From CAYSDH01 sp964429805 (GTDB taxonomy: Bacteria; Bacteroidota; Bacteroidia; Flavobacteriales_D; JABDKJ01), in contig CAYSDH010000039.1 in assembly GCA_964429805.1 (NCBI GenBank), positions 1 through 29,308 of the forward strand: a stretch of 29,308 nucleotides of DNA, given 5' to 3'. A program made the position numbers and the translations under genes. Positions 15,696 through 23,420 of the stretch are shown here, in pieces. Within the stretch, counting starts at the first letter, position 1, and each line of letters opens with the position of its first letter. Under the pieces are notes generated by a model. The model did not search any database. It was not told the DNA's origin and worked only from the letters and a program-made list of their open reading frames with translations.

Positions 15696-17957
15696 ATGAT
15701 TATTAGAGCTAGACGATATAAAGTATTAGTAATGTTGGCCATCCTTATAGGTTTGGTCGGTGGTACAGAGGCAAAAGCACAACTTTTCAAGGGCGACAAA
15801 TTCTTTGAAAAGCATGATTATGAGCGCGCTTTAGTAGCGTACGAAAAAGCCTATGTAAATAACTTTAGCAACTCCTATCTTACAAGAAAGATTGCCAATT
15901 CGTACAGAAACTTAGGTGACGTAGAGACTTCTTTGGTGTGGTTTAAGCGCACACTTGAAATGGACCAGTCTAATCAAGACGATATGCTCTATTATGCTGA
16001 GGCACTTAAAACAGTCTCGAAGTATGATGAGTCACAGAAGTGGTACGCCTATTATAACACCCTAAGGCCTGATGACTACAGAGCACTCAGTCACTTAAAA
16101 GATTCAGAATACTATAATGCCCTGAGAGCAGACTCAGCAGACTTCAGAGTTGTGAAGCTAGAAATGAACACTCCAATGCCGGAGTTTGGAATCGCCAAGT
16201 TTGGTGATAAACTGCTTTTTTCATCTGCAGGAGTCGAAAACCCTGGAATGAAAACTGATTTCGGCCTTGTAGAAAATCCATACATGGATGTCTATGAGTG
16301 TACAGCAAATGAAATTGGAGAACTTCAAGGAATTACCAAGCTCGATAAAGAGGTAAACTCAAAGTTTCACGATGGCCCAGTATGGTATGATGAGTCAAAC
16401 AAAGAACTGTACATCACACGAAACAATGAGAAAAAAGGTAAGGCCGTCTTAGATGAGCAAGGCCGAGTAAATCTGAAGATATACCGCACCCGACTACAAG
16501 ACGGAAAATGGTCCAAATCAGAAGAGCTTTCTCTAAATAGTAACGACTACAGTAGCGCGCACCCGACATTAACTATGGACGGCAAGACGATGTACTTTAG
16601 TTCAAACAGAGATGGTGGAATTGGTGGAAACGACATTTACATGTGCAAGCGTATTGGTGACGACTGGTCTATACCAGTAAATGTCGGCAGGCCAATAAAC
16701 ACAGAGGGAGACGAAATGTTCCCGTCAATAGGTCAAGACGGTAAGCTATACTTTGCTTCAGATGGGCACGTTGGACTTGGTGCCATGGACATCTTTTACT
16801 CAGAAGAGAATGACAATACCTGGTTGATACCACAGAATCTAGGCTACCCTATAAATTCAAACAAAGATGATTTCGGCTATTTGCCAGATGCTACGGGAAA
16901 AGCAGGATATTTCAGTTCAAACAGAGGAGCATCTGACGTTCAAGATGATTTGTACAGATTTGTAGAAAGAAATAACATACGAATCAGAGCTTCAGTGTAT
17001 GACTCGAACGAACTTTCTGGTATCGATGATGTGCTGATGAGAATGGAGGATGAAGATGGCTTCATGATCGGACACTTGTCAAAAGATGAAAATGGCGAAG
17101 CCTACTTTAACTTAGATTCTAAACCGGGCAAGTATAATGTCATCTTATCTGGAGACGGAGTTCGAAGTGATACCTTATCATTTGTGGTTGACTCCAACAC
17201 AGGCTCTGAGCTCATGATTGGAGAAATTAGAGTTGAACCCAAAGACCCATCAGGCTTGATGGCCAACTCTGATGTAGAAAACAACGTACCTGACGAAAGC
17301 AAGACTACTTCAGCCACAACCCTAAAGGCCACGGCCTTTGAACGAAGCACAGGTACAGAGTTGTCTGACATGACTGTTAGATTGTTTAACTCAGTAACTG
17401 GTGAGCTTGTAGCAACCAAAACCACAGGAGTGTTTGGAGACGTTGACTTTGTAGCAGAACCGGGCACATCATACAGAATGGACTTTGACAAAGCAGAGTG
17501 GACCAAAAAATCTATCACCATTGTCGCTCCAGAAACACCTGGCACGCTTAACGTGAATGATGAGCATGAGCTTCGATTCAGCAGACAAGGCCTAGTAGGT
17601 GAGAAGCTAGACATCAACAACATTTATTACGATTTTGATAAGTCAAACATTAGAAATGACGCCATTCCTGAGCTGCAGAAAGTGCTCGTGATTTTGGAGG
17701 CCAATCCAACAATGAACTTGACTATCAACAGTCACACCGACTCTAGAGGTGCCGCATCATATAACCAGTGGTTGAGTGAGCAACGCGCAAAGTCTGTTGT
17801 GAAATACTTAGTCTCTAAAGGAGTATCGTCAGATAGATTGATAGCCCGAGGATTTGGAGAGTCCGCCTTGACCAACGGTTGTGATGATTACATACGTTGT
17901 GGATCTACAGCGCATCAAGACAACAGGAGAACAGAATTTGTGATTACTGGAATCTAA
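15696..17957 (+). CDS. PorE-like TPR/PD40 beta-propeller/OmpA-domain protein
   Basis: This 753-residue exported protein (signal peptide in residues 1-28, ending EAKAQ) has TPR-like repeats (about 29-140) and a beta-propeller of WD40/PD40 repeats (about 150-425; motifs MYFSSNRDGG, LYFASDGHVG, GYFSSNRGAS). Next come carboxypeptidase-regulatory/CNA-B-like beta segments (about 430-625) and a C-terminal OmpA peptidoglycan-binding domain (about 638-753; IYYDFDKSNIR, HTDSRG, LSEQRAKSV). The same domain order is described for PorE of the type IX secretion system, which links the machine to peptidoglycan. Bacteroidota carry several paralogues, so equivalence to PorE is not certain. Two late cysteines (NGCDDYIRCG) may form a disulfide. 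Confidence 0.88.
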   Translation: MIIRARRYKVLVMLAILIGLVGGTEAKAQLFKGDKFFEKHDYERALVAYEKAYVNNFSNSYLTRKIANSYRNLGDVETSLVWFKRTLEMDQSNQDDMLYYAEALKTVSKYDESQKWYAYYNTLRPDDYRALSHLKDSEYYNALRADSADFRVVKLEMNTPMPEFGIAKFGDKLLFSSAGVENPGMKTDFGLVENPYMDVYECTANEIGELQGITKLDKEVNSKFHDGPVWYDESNKELYITRNNEKKGKAVLDEQGRVNLKIYRTRLQDGKWSKSEELSLNSNDYSSAHPTLTMDGKTMYFSSNRDGGIGGNDIYMCKRIGDDWSIPVNVGRPINTEGDEMFPSIGQDGKLYFASDGHVGLGAMDIFYSEENDNTWLIPQNLGYPINSNKDDFGYLPDATGKAGYFSSNRGASDVQDDLYRFVERNNIRIRASVYDSNELSGIDDVLMRMEDEDGFMIGHLSKDENGEAYFNLDSKPGKYNVILSGDGVRSDTLSFVVDSNTGSELMIGEIRVEPKDPSGLMANSDVENNVPDESKTTSATTLKATAFERSTGTELSDMTVRLFNSVTGELVATKTTGVFGDVDFVAEPGTSYRMDFDKAEWTKKSITIVAPETPGTLNVNDEHELRFSRQGLVGEKLDINNIYYDFDKSNIRNDAIPELQKVLVILEANPTMNLTINSHTDSRGAASYNQWLSEQRAKSVVKYLVSKGVSSDRLIARGFGESALTNGCDDYIRCGSTAHQDNRRTEFVITGI

Positions 17958-17981
17958 GACTCTCACCACCATCATCTGAAC

Positions 17982-17989
17982 TATATTTG
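17982..17989 (+). promoter_or_regulatory. Bacteroidota -7 promoter element of metG
   Basis: TATATTTG is a perfect TAnnTTTG, ending 19 bp before the TTG start of metG and giving a leader of roughly a dozen bases. No TTG is seen at the ideal -33 position. Confidence 0.55.
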
Positions 17990-18008
17990 TCGCTCAAAAA
18001 AGAAATCG

Positions 18009-20054
18009 TTGAGCGAAAAGAAACGACACCTCATTACGTCCGCATTACCTTATGCTAATGGCCCCTTGCACATTGGACATTTGGCAGGCGCATACTTGTC
18101 AGCTGATATTTATGCAAGACACTTGCGTGCTCAAGGAGAGAAAGTGTTGTATGTGTGTGGTTCAGATGAGCATGGCGCGGCCATTACGTTGCGAGCCAGA
18201 AAAGACGGAGTCAGACCAAAACAGATTGTGGACCGATACCATGACCTCATTGAGGGAAGCTTCAAGAGCTTAAACTTCTCGTTTGACATCTATCACCGCA
18301 CATCTTCTGAGCTTCACAGAGAAACGGCAGCAGATTATTTTAAAGATCTTGAAGAGAAAGGAGCCTTCACAGAACTGACCACTGAGCAGTACTATGACGA
18401 ACAAGAGAAACAGTTTTTAGCCGACCGATACATTCAAGGGTCATGCCCCAAGTGTGATAACGAAAAGGCATACGGAGACCAGTGCGAGCAATGCGGCTCA
18501 GCTTTAAGTCCTACAGAACTCAAAAACCCAAAGTCAACATTAAGCGGAAGTGTTCCCATTCTGAAAGAGACCACGCATTGGTTTTTACCAATGGACCAGC
18601 ATGAGGCATGGATTAAAGACTGGTTAGACAAAGGCACCCTCGATGGTAAAACGCTTCATGACCCTAGTAGCTGGAAAAAACATGTGCTAGGCCAATGCCG
18701 CGCGTGGATTGACGCGGGCTTGAGGCCTCGAGCCATGACCCGAGATTTAGACTGGGGTGTTCCTGTGCCGCTTGAGAGCGGGAAGAACAAGGTGCTCTAT
18801 GTTTGGTTAGATGCGCCAATAGGATACATATCTGCGACCAAGCAGTGGGCAAAAGAAAACAATGAGAATTGGGAAGACTGGTGGAAGGGAGAAGACACTA
18901 ATCTGGTGCATTTTATAGGTAAAGACAACATCGTTTTTCATTGCATAATTTTTCCAATTCTCTTGAAGCTGGGCAATGGGTTTGTATTACCGACAAACGT
19001 TCCTGCCAATGAGTTTCTAAACCTTGAAGGCGAAAAGATCTCTACTTCTCGAAATCATGCGGTGTGGCTGCATGAGTACCTAGAGGATTTTCCAGAGAAA
19101 AAGGACGAGCTCAGGTATGTCTTGACTTCTTTAATGCCAGAGAAAAAGGACAGCGAGTTTACTTGGTCAGACTATCAAGCCAGAGTCAACAATGAGCTTG
19201 TGGCCATTCTCGGTAACTTCATAAACAGGGCGGTAGTGCTCGTGCACAAGTATTTTGACGGGCAGGTGCCAAGCGTGAGCCCGGACTATATACACCCGCC
19301 AAGTGTGTTAAAGTGCATAGAGCAAGTGGAGTCAAAAGTGGACACGGCAATTAGAAGCTACAAATTTAGAGAGGCCCTTCAGTATGCCATGGAGCCGGCC
19401 AGGTTGGGCAACAAGTTTTTAGCAGATACCGAGCCTTGGAGGCTAATAAAGACTGATGAAAAAGCGGTTGCTGAGATACTTTATTCTGCACTCTGTCTTA
19501 CGGCCATTTGTGCAAAGGCTCTAGACTCATTTTTACCAGAAACAGCAACAAAAATTATGGCTCAGCTCAATCTGAGCAAATCCTTGTCAATAAAGGATTG
19601 CACCTATTTAGAAGTGGGCCAAAGCATTGCGAAACCATCCTTGCTTTTCAAGCGAGTTGAAGATGCTGAAATGGACGCGCAAAGAGCGAAATTGACTAAA
19701 AAGGAATCAAGCACCTCAAATGACAAACCAATGATACAATTTGACGACTTCACTAAACTTGACCTACGCACAGGAGAAATCTTAGAGGCCGCCAAGGTCG
19801 ATGGCGCAGACAAGCTGTTGCAGCTAAAGGTGTCAATTGGTAGCGAGACTAGGCAGGTAGTGTCAGGTATCGCAGAGCACTACGCTGTAGACGAATTGGT
19901 CGGTAAAAAAGTAAGTCTCCTGCTCAACTTAGCGCCAAGAAAAATTAGAGGAGTAGAGTCTCAAGGAATGATACTCATGGCTGAAGACTCAGAGGGTAGA
20001 CTCTCATTCGTGTCTCCTGAAAAGGAGATTGAGGTAGGTAGCGTTATCAGGTAA
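18009..20054 (+). CDS. metG: Methionyl-tRNA synthetase with C-terminal tRNA-binding domain
   Basis: This 681-residue class I synthetase charges tRNA-Met. It has the HIGH signature HIGH in NGPLHIGHLAG (about 18-28), a zinc knuckle CPKC at 146-149 with CEQC at 159-162, KISTS at 343-347 as the KMSKS loop, the anticodon-binding helical domain, and a C-terminal Trbp111-like OB domain (about 579-681; DLRTGEIL to GMILMAEDSEG). The start is TTG 18009 (MSEKKRHLITSALPYANG): no ATG or GTG occurs in frame before the essential HIGH region, so the TTG start is well supported. Its TAA directly abuts the TAA of the convergent biotin-carrier gene. Confidence 0.98.
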   Translation: MSEKKRHLITSALPYANGPLHIGHLAGAYLSADIYARHLRAQGEKVLYVCGSDEHGAAITLRARKDGVRPKQIVDRYHDLIEGSFKSLNFSFDIYHRTSSELHRETAADYFKDLEEKGAFTELTTEQYYDEQEKQFLADRYIQGSCPKCDNEKAYGDQCEQCGSALSPTELKNPKSTLSGSVPILKETTHWFLPMDQHEAWIKDWLDKGTLDGKTLHDPSSWKKHVLGQCRAWIDAGLRPRAMTRDLDWGVPVPLESGKNKVLYVWLDAPIGYISATKQWAKENNENWEDWWKGEDTNLVHFIGKDNIVFHCIIFPILLKLGNGFVLPTNVPANEFLNLEGEKISTSRNHAVWLHEYLEDFPEKKDELRYVLTSLMPEKKDSEFTWSDYQARVNNELVAILGNFINRAVVLVHKYFDGQVPSVSPDYIHPPSVLKCIEQVESKVDTAIRSYKFREALQYAMEPARLGNKFLADTEPWRLIKTDEKAVAEILYSALCLTAICAKALDSFLPETATKIMAQLNLSKSLSIKDCTYLEVGQSIAKPSLLFKRVEDAEMDAQRAKLTKKESSTSNDKPMIQFDDFTKLDLRTGEILEAAKVDGADKLLQLKVSIGSETRQVVSGIAEHYAVDELVGKKVSLLLNLAPRKIRGVESQGMILMAEDSEGRLSFVSPEKEIEVGSVIR

Positions 20055-20552
20055 TTATTCGAACTCTAAGAGAAGGTCATTTTTCTCAAGAGACTTCGAC
20101 ACTTCGACATGGATTTTACTAATGCGCCCATCAACGGGTGACTTTAGCACATTTTCCATTTTCATAGCTTCTAGTATAATCAGTTTGTCACCGACCTTGA
20201 CCTCTTGGCCAGCCTCTACAAGTATCTCAAGCACCAAGCCAGGCATGGGCGCTTTGATAGAGCTAATTGTCTTTTCTGTCATGGATGACATTCCGAGCGA
20301 CTCGAGTAGTTTGGCGTAACGGTCTTTACCTGAAACCAACACTTCTTTGCCAGCAATTGACATTCTAATCTTATGCTCTGCGGCATCAATATCATGGATC
20401 AAAATAGTCTGAGACCGGCCATCAATCAACACATGGTACTCACACTCACCGACTTTTAAAATGTCGGCATGTACATCCTCACCATCAATCTCAACCTTCC
20501 CATCACTAAATGTCACTTCTTGACCCTTCTTTTCTCCAATCCTTATCTCCAT
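20055..20552 (-). CDS. Biotin carboxyl carrier protein-like (biotinyl domain) protein
   Basis: This 165-residue protein ends in a biotinyl domain (about 97-165) with EAMKM at 128-132, where K131 is the biotinylation site, and the conserved APMPGLVLEI and VDGRISKI strands. The N-terminal half resembles the linker region found before the biotinyl domain in acyl-CoA carboxylase alpha subunits and carriers. It should carry carboxyl groups for an acetyl- or propionyl-CoA-type carboxylase or decarboxylase. No carboxylase subunit lies nearby in this window. It is last in a minus-strand run (purN, MarC, RNase H), 13 bp after the RNase H gene. Confidence 0.9.
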   Translation of the reverse strand: MEIRIGEKKGQEVTFSDGKVEIDGEDVHADILKVGECEYHVLIDGRSQTILIHDIDAAEHKIRMSIAGKEVLVSGKDRYAKLLESLGMSSMTEKTISSIKAPMPGLVLEILVEAGQEVKVGDKLIILEAMKMENVLKSPVDGRISKIHVEVSKSLEKNDLLLEFE

Positions 20553-20565
20553 TGAGCTAACCTAA

Positions 20566-21210
20566 TTATTTTCGTCCAAAATCAGCAGGAATTTCCCCCC
20601 AGAATTTAGTTTCCCACTTTAAAATGGGGTTTGAGTAAGAGTTGTTTTTCAACCAATTCTCAGCACGAGAAATGACGCGAAACAGTTTTTCAGTCTTTGG
20701 CTCTCGATTAAGTTTACTTCTCATTTTCTTGGCTCTCACCCAGCCCATCGCGATTTTAGAGTCGGTGTAAATAGTTAGCTCCGGATACTTTTCTGAATAG
20801 AGGGCCAGAGCATGTACAATAGCCAAAAACTCCCCAATATTATTGGTGCCCTTGGGGTACACTGGAGATTTAAAAATCTGCTCCTTACTCCATGTTTTCA
20901 CTCCTCTGTATTCCATCTTGCCCGGGTTGCCAGAACACGCTGCATCAACACAAATACTGTTCTTAATAATTGTGTCTTTATAGTGGTGCATCATCACCAC
21001 CGTGCCCGTGTCTTTCTTTTTACCCGTGTCAGAATAAAACATCTCCCAAGACTCGCCATAGGCTTTCTCGGCTGCATCTTTCGTGCTAAAAGACTTGTAT
21101 TTTGCCCCTGGGTAACCAGCCGTTTGTTTCTGGCAGCTCGCCCAGTCACTATACACACCTGGCTCATGACCCAACCAGACCACATAATATTTTTTCTTCT
21201 TGGCGCTCAT
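20566..21210 (-). CDS. rnhA: Ribonuclease HI with N-terminal viroplasmin-like domain
   Basis: The 214 residues comprise a caulimovirus-viroplasmin/RNase HI N-terminal hybrid-binding domain (about 6-52: KYYVVWLGHEPGVYSDW, YKSFSTKDAAEKAY), a short linker, and a type 1 RNase H domain (about 83-214). The four catalytic acids are visible: D89 (VDAACSGNPG), E127 (GEFLAI), D150 (YTDSK) and D210 (IPADFGRK). It cleaves the RNA strand of RNA-DNA hybrids. Its start overlaps the MarC stop by 4 bp (ATGA, 21207-21210). The viroplasmin-plus-RNase H layout is common in Bacteroidota. Confidence 0.94.
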   Translation of the reverse strand: MSAKKKKYYVVWLGHEPGVYSDWASCQKQTAGYPGAKYKSFSTKDAAEKAYGESWEMFYSDTGKKKDTGTVVMMHHYKDTIIKNSICVDAACSGNPGKMEYRGVKTWSKEQIFKSPVYPKGTNNIGEFLAIVHALALYSEKYPELTIYTDSKIAMGWVRAKKMRSKLNREPKTEKLFRVISRAENWLKNNSYSNPILKWETKFWGEIPADFGRK

Positions 21211-21791
21211 TGCAGCAAAGCCTTGGCATTGGTGGCAAACAGCTTGACAGCTATGGCCAATAAGATAATACCAAACACTTTTTTCAGAATGGCGATACCA
21301 CCTGTTCCAAGTACTTTTTCAATCCATTTTGTGCTGCGTAACACCACGTAGACCAATATCATGTTTAAAAAGATGGCGATGACAATACTCAGCCAAGAGA
21401 ACTCTGCGCGCAAGGCCAAAATAGACGTCATAGTTCCAGCACCGGCTATGACCGGAAAAGCCAACGGAACAATCGAGGCAATGTCAGGACTAAGCCCAAC
21501 ATCTTCTTTAAAAATCCTGATGTTCAAGATCATCTCAAAAGCCAAAAAGAAGAGGATAAATGAACCAGCCACAGCAAACGAATTGATGTCAATACCAATG
21601 ACATTAATAATGCGCTCACCAACCACCAAAAAGGTAATCATTAGACCAAGGGAAACTAGACTAGCTTTTTCAGCATTGACAGACCCGTTTTTAGTCTTCA
21701 GGTCAATAATGATGGGAATGGACCCGATGATATCTATTACCGCAAAGAGGACCAGTGATGCTGTAAGTATTTCAGAAAGATTTAGTATCAT
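21207..21791 (-). CDS. MarC-family inner-membrane protein
   Basis: This 194-residue hydrophobic protein has about six predicted membrane segments (near 9-28, 45-65, 70-90, 108-128, 135-152, 168-190) and the MarC/UPF0056 opening pattern LFAVIDIIGSIPIIIDL. The internal region VPLAFPVIAGAGTMTSIL is also family-typical. No transport substrate is firmly established for the family; the old link to multiple antibiotic resistance has been questioned. It overlaps purN by 4 bp upstream and rnhA by 4 bp downstream, so the three are tightly coupled. Confidence 0.92.
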   Translation of the reverse strand: MILNLSEILTASLVLFAVIDIIGSIPIIIDLKTKNGSVNAEKASLVSLGLMITFLVVGERIINVIGIDINSFAVAGSFILFFLAFEMILNIRIFKEDVGLSPDIASIVPLAFPVIAGAGTMTSILALRAEFSWLSIVIAIFLNMILVYVVLRSTKWIEKVLGTGGIAILKKVFGIILLAIAVKLFATNAKALLQ

Positions 21792-22351
21792 GTCAGTAAT
21801 TCTTCAATGGCTAAAGGAAAATATTTATGCTCCAATGCCCTCACCTTTTTAGTAAGACTTTCAACAGTGTCATCAACCGAAACAGGGCAGCGGTGTTGCT
21901 GCAGAACACGACCTTTATCAAACTCATTATTCACCAAGTGTATGCTGATTCCAGTTTCCGGTTCTTGACTGTCTAGCACAGCTTTAATAACGCGCTCACC
22001 ATACATCCCTTTTCCGCCATATTTTGGCAGCAAAGAGGGGTGGAGATTCACTATTTTTTCTGGAAAAGCGTCAACCACTTCTTCAGGGACTTTTAAAAGA
22101 TACCCTGCCAGAACTACAAGAGTAGGACTCAGATTATTGAGCTTGTCCAGCAGCGCTCCAGTCACAACAGATTGTTTGTCTAACACAGAGTGGTTAATGT
22201 TTTCAGACCGAGCCACATCAAGCACTCCAGCACTTTCTTTATTGCTGATTATGTGGCTAACATGTATCTGTTCTGAGCTCAGAAAATGATCAATTATTCG
22301 CTTCGTATTGCTGCCTTTTCCCGAGGCCAGAATAACAATATTCTTAGTCAT
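21788..22351 (-). CDS. purN: Phosphoribosylglycinamide formyltransferase
   Basis: This 187-residue enzyme transfers formyl from 10-formyl-THF to GAR in purine synthesis. From ATG 22351 (MTKNIVILASGKGSN) the phosphate-binding loop is at 9-15. The catalytic residues are N102, H104 (NLHPSLLPKYGG) and D145 (FDKGRVL). The longer frame to TTG 22405 passes through the predicted promoter and is rejected. It is first in a minus-strand operon purN-marC-rnhA-biotin carrier. In many Bacteroidota purN is directly divergent from acpP; here a nitroreductase gene sits between. Confidence 0.96.
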   Translation of the reverse strand: MTKNIVILASGKGSNTKRIIDHFLSSEQIHVSHIISNKESAGVLDVARSENINHSVLDKQSVVTGALLDKLNNLSPTLVVLAGYLLKVPEEVVDAFPEKIVNLHPSLLPKYGGKGMYGERVIKAVLDSQEPETGISIHLVNNEFDKGRVLQQHRCPVSVDDTVESLTKKVRALEHKYFPLAIEELLT

Positions 22352-22368
22352 GTTTACGTGTAAAGCGC

Positions 22369-22376
22369 CAAAGGTA
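22369..22376 (-). promoter_or_regulatory. Bacteroidota -7 promoter element of purN
   Basis: On the minus strand TACCTTTG is a perfect TAnnTTTG, ending 17 bp before the purN ATG. The -33 TTG is not evident. It lies within 40 bp of the divergent nitroreductase promoter, so the two may interfere. Confidence 0.55.
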
Positions 22377-22390
22377 TGCTTAGTATTAGA

Positions 22391-22420
22391 TTGAAGATTC
22401 TGCAAATAGAGATATCTTTG
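22391..22420 (+). promoter_or_regulatory. Consensus Bacteroidota promoter of the nitroreductase gene
   Basis: TTG (22391-22393), exactly 19 bp, then TATCTTTG (22413-22420) match the TTG-N19-TAnnTTTG consensus fully. This is the best promoter in the window. Only 5 bp separate it from the first ATG (22426), so the message would be leaderless if that start is used. Confidence 0.75.
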
Positions 22421-22425
22421 AAAAC

Positions 22426-23091
22426 ATGAAGGCAGTGATGAAACCCTACACGACTAATCAGTTGTCGGAAGACAAAATGGTTGAAACCTCGAAAGAGATT
22501 TATTCGTTCGCAAATTCGCGCAGAAGTGTGCGAGAATATTCGGATAGAACAGTACCCATAGAGGTGATAGAAAACGCCATCTTAACCGCAGGAACGGCAC
22601 CTTCTGGCGCCAACAAGCAACCGTGGACTTACTGCGTAGTGACCTCCCCAGAGTTGAAAAAGAAAATTAGAGTTGAGGCTGAAAAAGAAGAGTTTGTCAA
22701 CTACCATGGCCGAATGAGCGAGCAGTGGCTTCAAGACCTGGAAAAATTTGGGACCGACCACATCAAAGAGTTTTTAGAGATTGCGCCAGCACTGGTAATT
22801 GTCTTCAAGAGAATCTATGAAGAAGACAAGGCGGGCTCTAGGCTAAACAACTATTATGTGAATGAATCAGTGGGCATATCAGTCGGCATGTTTTTGTCAG
22901 CCTTGCACCGAGTTGGCCTTGCTGCCTTGACACATACACCCAGCCCCATGAATTTTTTGGCATCCATCTTGCAAAGACCCGAAAATGAAAGGGCCTTTCT
23001 ACTTATTCCGGTAGGTTATCCTGCAAAGGGAACGACCGTGCCAGACATTGACAGGAAAGGCCTCAGTGAAATAATGAAGCACTACAAATAA
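22426..23091 (+). CDS. Nitroreductase-family flavoprotein resembling iodotyrosine deiodinase
   Basis: This protein of up to 221 residues has the FMN-binding opening RRSVREYSD and GTAPSGANKQPW of the nitroreductase superfamily. It also has the active-site lid of iodotyrosine deiodinases: E89 and Y93 in EFVNY and K114 in HIK, spaced exactly as the three substrate-zwitterion ligands of the vertebrate enzyme (Glu, Tyr at +4, Lys at +25). The tail IPVGYPAKGTTVPD also matches. Known relatives reductively remove iodine or bromine from halotyrosines using FMN. The start is uncertain: ATG 22426 is 5 bp after the promoter; ATG 22438 or 22477 (MVETSKEIYSF) are alternatives. It is divergent from purN and upstream of acpP. 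Confidence 0.88.
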   Translation: MKAVMKPYTTNQLSEDKMVETSKEIYSFANSRRSVREYSDRTVPIEVIENAILTAGTAPSGANKQPWTYCVVTSPELKKKIRVEAEKEEFVNYHGRMSEQWLQDLEKFGTDHIKEFLEIAPALVIVFKRIYEEDKAGSRLNNYYVNESVGISVGMFLSALHRVGLAALTHTPSPMNFLASILQRPENERAFLLIPVGYPAKGTTVPDIDRKGLSEIMKHYK

Positions 23092-23092
23092 T

Positions 23093-23143
23093 GGGGTTTT
23101 GGTAAATACCAATGAACTTTCGTTATTTGCGCTTTGAAACCCC
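23093..23143 (+). promoter_or_regulatory. Inverted repeats in the acpP leader/promoter region
   Basis: GGGGTTT (23093-23099) pairs with AAACCCC (23137-23143), enclosing a second small palindrome TTGGTA-AA-TACCAA (23099-23112). A weak promoter (TTG 23099-23101, then TTTG 23126-23129) lies inside. It may be a terminator for the nitroreductase gene or a control element of acpP; no long T-run follows. Confidence 0.35.
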
Positions 23144-23162
23144 TATAAATTAAGACTAAGAC

Positions 23163-23399
23163 ATGTCTGATATACAAAGTAAAGTCACCGCAATTATCGT
23201 AGATAAATTAGGTGTAGATGAATCAGAGGTTACTGGAGAAGCTAGCTTCACCAATGACTTGGGTGCTGATTCACTGGATACAGTTGAGTTGATAATGGAA
23301 TTCGAAAAGGAATTCAATATCGCCATTCCAGATGATCAGGCCGAGAAAATCGGTACTGTAGCACAAGCCGTAGACTATATCAACTCCAACGCGGGGTAA
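23163..23399 (+). CDS. acpP: Acyl carrier protein
   Basis: This 78-residue acidic protein carries the growing fatty acid on a 4'-phosphopantetheine attached to S37 in GADSLDTVEL. Sequence and length are typical of AcpP, including FEKEFNIAIPDDQAEKI (helix II-III). It begins the acpP-fabF-rnc-IPExxxVDY-pyk cluster; fabF starts 21 bp after its stop. Confidence 0.98.
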   Translation: MSDIQSKVTAIIVDKLGVDESEVTGEASFTNDLGADSLDTVELIMEFEKEFNIAIPDDQAEKIGTVAQAVDYINSNAG

Positions 23400-23420
23400 A
23401 CATCGTTTGAAATATCGCCT

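Noticed and set aside
17102..17623. 173-codon minus-strand open frame inside the OmpA-family gene
   Set aside because: It lies fully antisense to a well-supported coding region, with low-complexity Ser/Thr/Val composition and no family resemblance.
19092..19152. Repeated Pro-Glu-Lys-Lys-Asp segments in metG, checked for duplication
   Set aside because: The two short segments belong to the normal methionyl-tRNA synthetase sequence in this region, with no sign of an insertion.
20092..20107. Tandem 8-mer ACTTCGAC twice
   Set aside because: It lies in the coding end of the biotin-carrier gene and is only two copies, explained by codon use.
20812..21351. 179-codon plus-strand open frame across rnhA and marC
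   Set aside because: It overlaps two well-supported minus-strand genes and translates to His/Arg/Cys-rich sequence with no motif.
21361..21852. 163-codon plus-strand open frame opposite marC
   Set aside because: It is antisense to a membrane protein; the Lys/Ser/Thr-rich translation is typical of a shadow frame.
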